Source: Burkholderiaceae bacterium
GTDB lineage: Bacteria; Pseudomonadota; Gammaproteobacteria; Burkholderiales; Burkholderiaceae_E
Reading direction: 5' to 3'
DNA length: 6,576 nucleotides
Assembly (NCBI GenBank): GCA_019428955.1
Contig: JAHYJF010000198.1
Location: forward strand, 1 to 6,576
The translations under genes and the position numbers were made by a program. Below, piece by piece: positions 6,116-6,576 of the stretch (its first letter is position 1; each line of letters starts with the position of its first letter). Below the pieces are notes generated by a model. It did no database searches. It saw nothing but the letters and a program-made list of their open reading frames with translations, and was not told where the DNA came from.

Positions 6116-6576
6116 TCAGAGTTCGCGCAAGGTTGCTCCGGGCGGAGTCGAAACCACGCCCCGGAACTCGAAGTAGCCGGCCACCAGAGTCAGCACAGCG
6201 CCGGCGAGCGCCGCTGCCGGAACGGTGGCCCAACGTATCGTCATCGTGAAGTCGAACACCTGCGCCGCAAGCTCCCAGCCGATCGCCAGCGCCCCCAACC
6301 CGGCGAGGCTGCCGGCCAGCGCGCCGGTAAAGGCCAGCTCCCAGAGCTGCGCGGTGGCGAGCTGGCGGCGCGACGCGCCCAGCGCGCGCATCAACGCCGA
6401 CTCGCGAATCCGCTCGTCGCGGGTGCTGGCGAGCGCCCCGTAGAGCACGATCACCCCGGCCGTGAGCGTGAGCACGAACAGGAACTGCACCGCGCGCACT
6501 ACCTGGTCGAGCATGGTCTGGATCTGGCGCAGGATGTTGCCGGTGTCGATCACGGTCAGGTTGGGGAAGGCACGCA
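6116..6576 (-). CDS. YbbP/FtsX-type ABC transporter permease, C-terminal part
   Basis: Only the last 152 residues are in the window; the frame stays open to the right edge, so the start lies outside. The visible start RAFPNLTVIDTGNILRQIQ, the coupling segment TRDERIRESALMRALGASRR (51-70) and three predicted membrane helices (about 28-50, 78-102 and 115-134) match the final FtsX domain of large YbbP-like permeases. These are inner-membrane parts of ABC systems related to the MacB/LolCDE type, often paired with a YbbA ATPase and TesA, neither of which is visible here. The internal GTG at 6553 that starts an apparent 145-residue frame is simply a valine codon. The stop at 6116 is followed by 118 bp before rmuC. 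Substrate is unknown. Confidence 0.88.
   Translation of the reverse strand, partial: RAFPNLTVIDTGNILRQIQTMLDQVVRAVQFLFVLTLTAGVIVLYGALASTRDERIRESALMRALGASRRQLATAQLWELAFTGALAGSLAGLGALAIGWELAAQVFDFTMTIRWATVPAAALAGAVLTLVAGYFEFRGVVSTPPGATLREL

Noticed and set aside
6116..6553. A complete 145-residue protein starting at GTG 6553
   Set aside because: The same frame continues to the window edge with conserved permease residues (RAFPNLT), so this is the C-terminal part of a larger gene.

Overview
The window is a high-GC stretch of ordinary bacterial chromosome, most likely from a beta- or gammaproteobacterium. The isocitrate lyase, RraA, RmuC and YbbP-type permease all read like proteobacterial proteins, and a betaproteobacterium (Rhodocyclales/Burkholderiales-like) is my best guess from the isocitrate lyase N-terminus. 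This is recognition by eye, not a database result. No RNA gene, CRISPR array, insertion sequence or integrase was seen.

Layout, left to right. Bases 46-1562 (+) hold two complete type II toxin-antitoxin modules in tandem: prlF-yhaV, with a 4-bp start/stop overlap, and mazE-mazF, with a 1-bp overlap. An 85-bp AT-rich gap between them carries a good sigma-70-like promoter flanked by an 8-bp inverted repeat. After a perfect 9-bp GC stem-loop comes isocitrate lyase (aceA, minus strand), convergent with mazF. Bases 2961-3376 form a 416-bp regulatory gap between aceA and the divergent rraA. It holds candidate promoters in both directions, a perfect GTTTTTA-N5-TAAAAAC dyad and an 11-bp near-perfect direct repeat. 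On the plus strand rraA (start chosen at 3377) is followed after 21 bp by a YdjA-like nitroreductase, probably in one operon. Convergent to these, on the minus strand, are rmuC and, upstream of it at the right edge, the C-terminal part of a YbbP/FtsX-type ABC transporter permease.

How the genes fit together. The toxin-antitoxin block looks like an acquired cassette beside a core metabolic gene. Both antitoxins have the AbrB-type DNA-binding fold and both toxins are mRNA-cleaving families, so the pairs may be co-expressed or cross-regulated. AceA runs the glyoxylate shunt (isocitrate to glyoxylate plus succinate). The RraA homologue keeps a D-X20-R-D motif known from HMG/CHA aldolases and oxaloacetate-decarboxylating relatives and absent from E. 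coli RraA, so it may be an enzyme on oxo-acids rather than, or as well as, an RNase E regulator. RmuC and the permease are unrelated housekeeping functions.

I see no clearly undescribed system. The items most worth checking are the tandem toxin-antitoxin arrangement with its operator, the catalytic motif in RraA, and the aceA-rraA regulatory gap.
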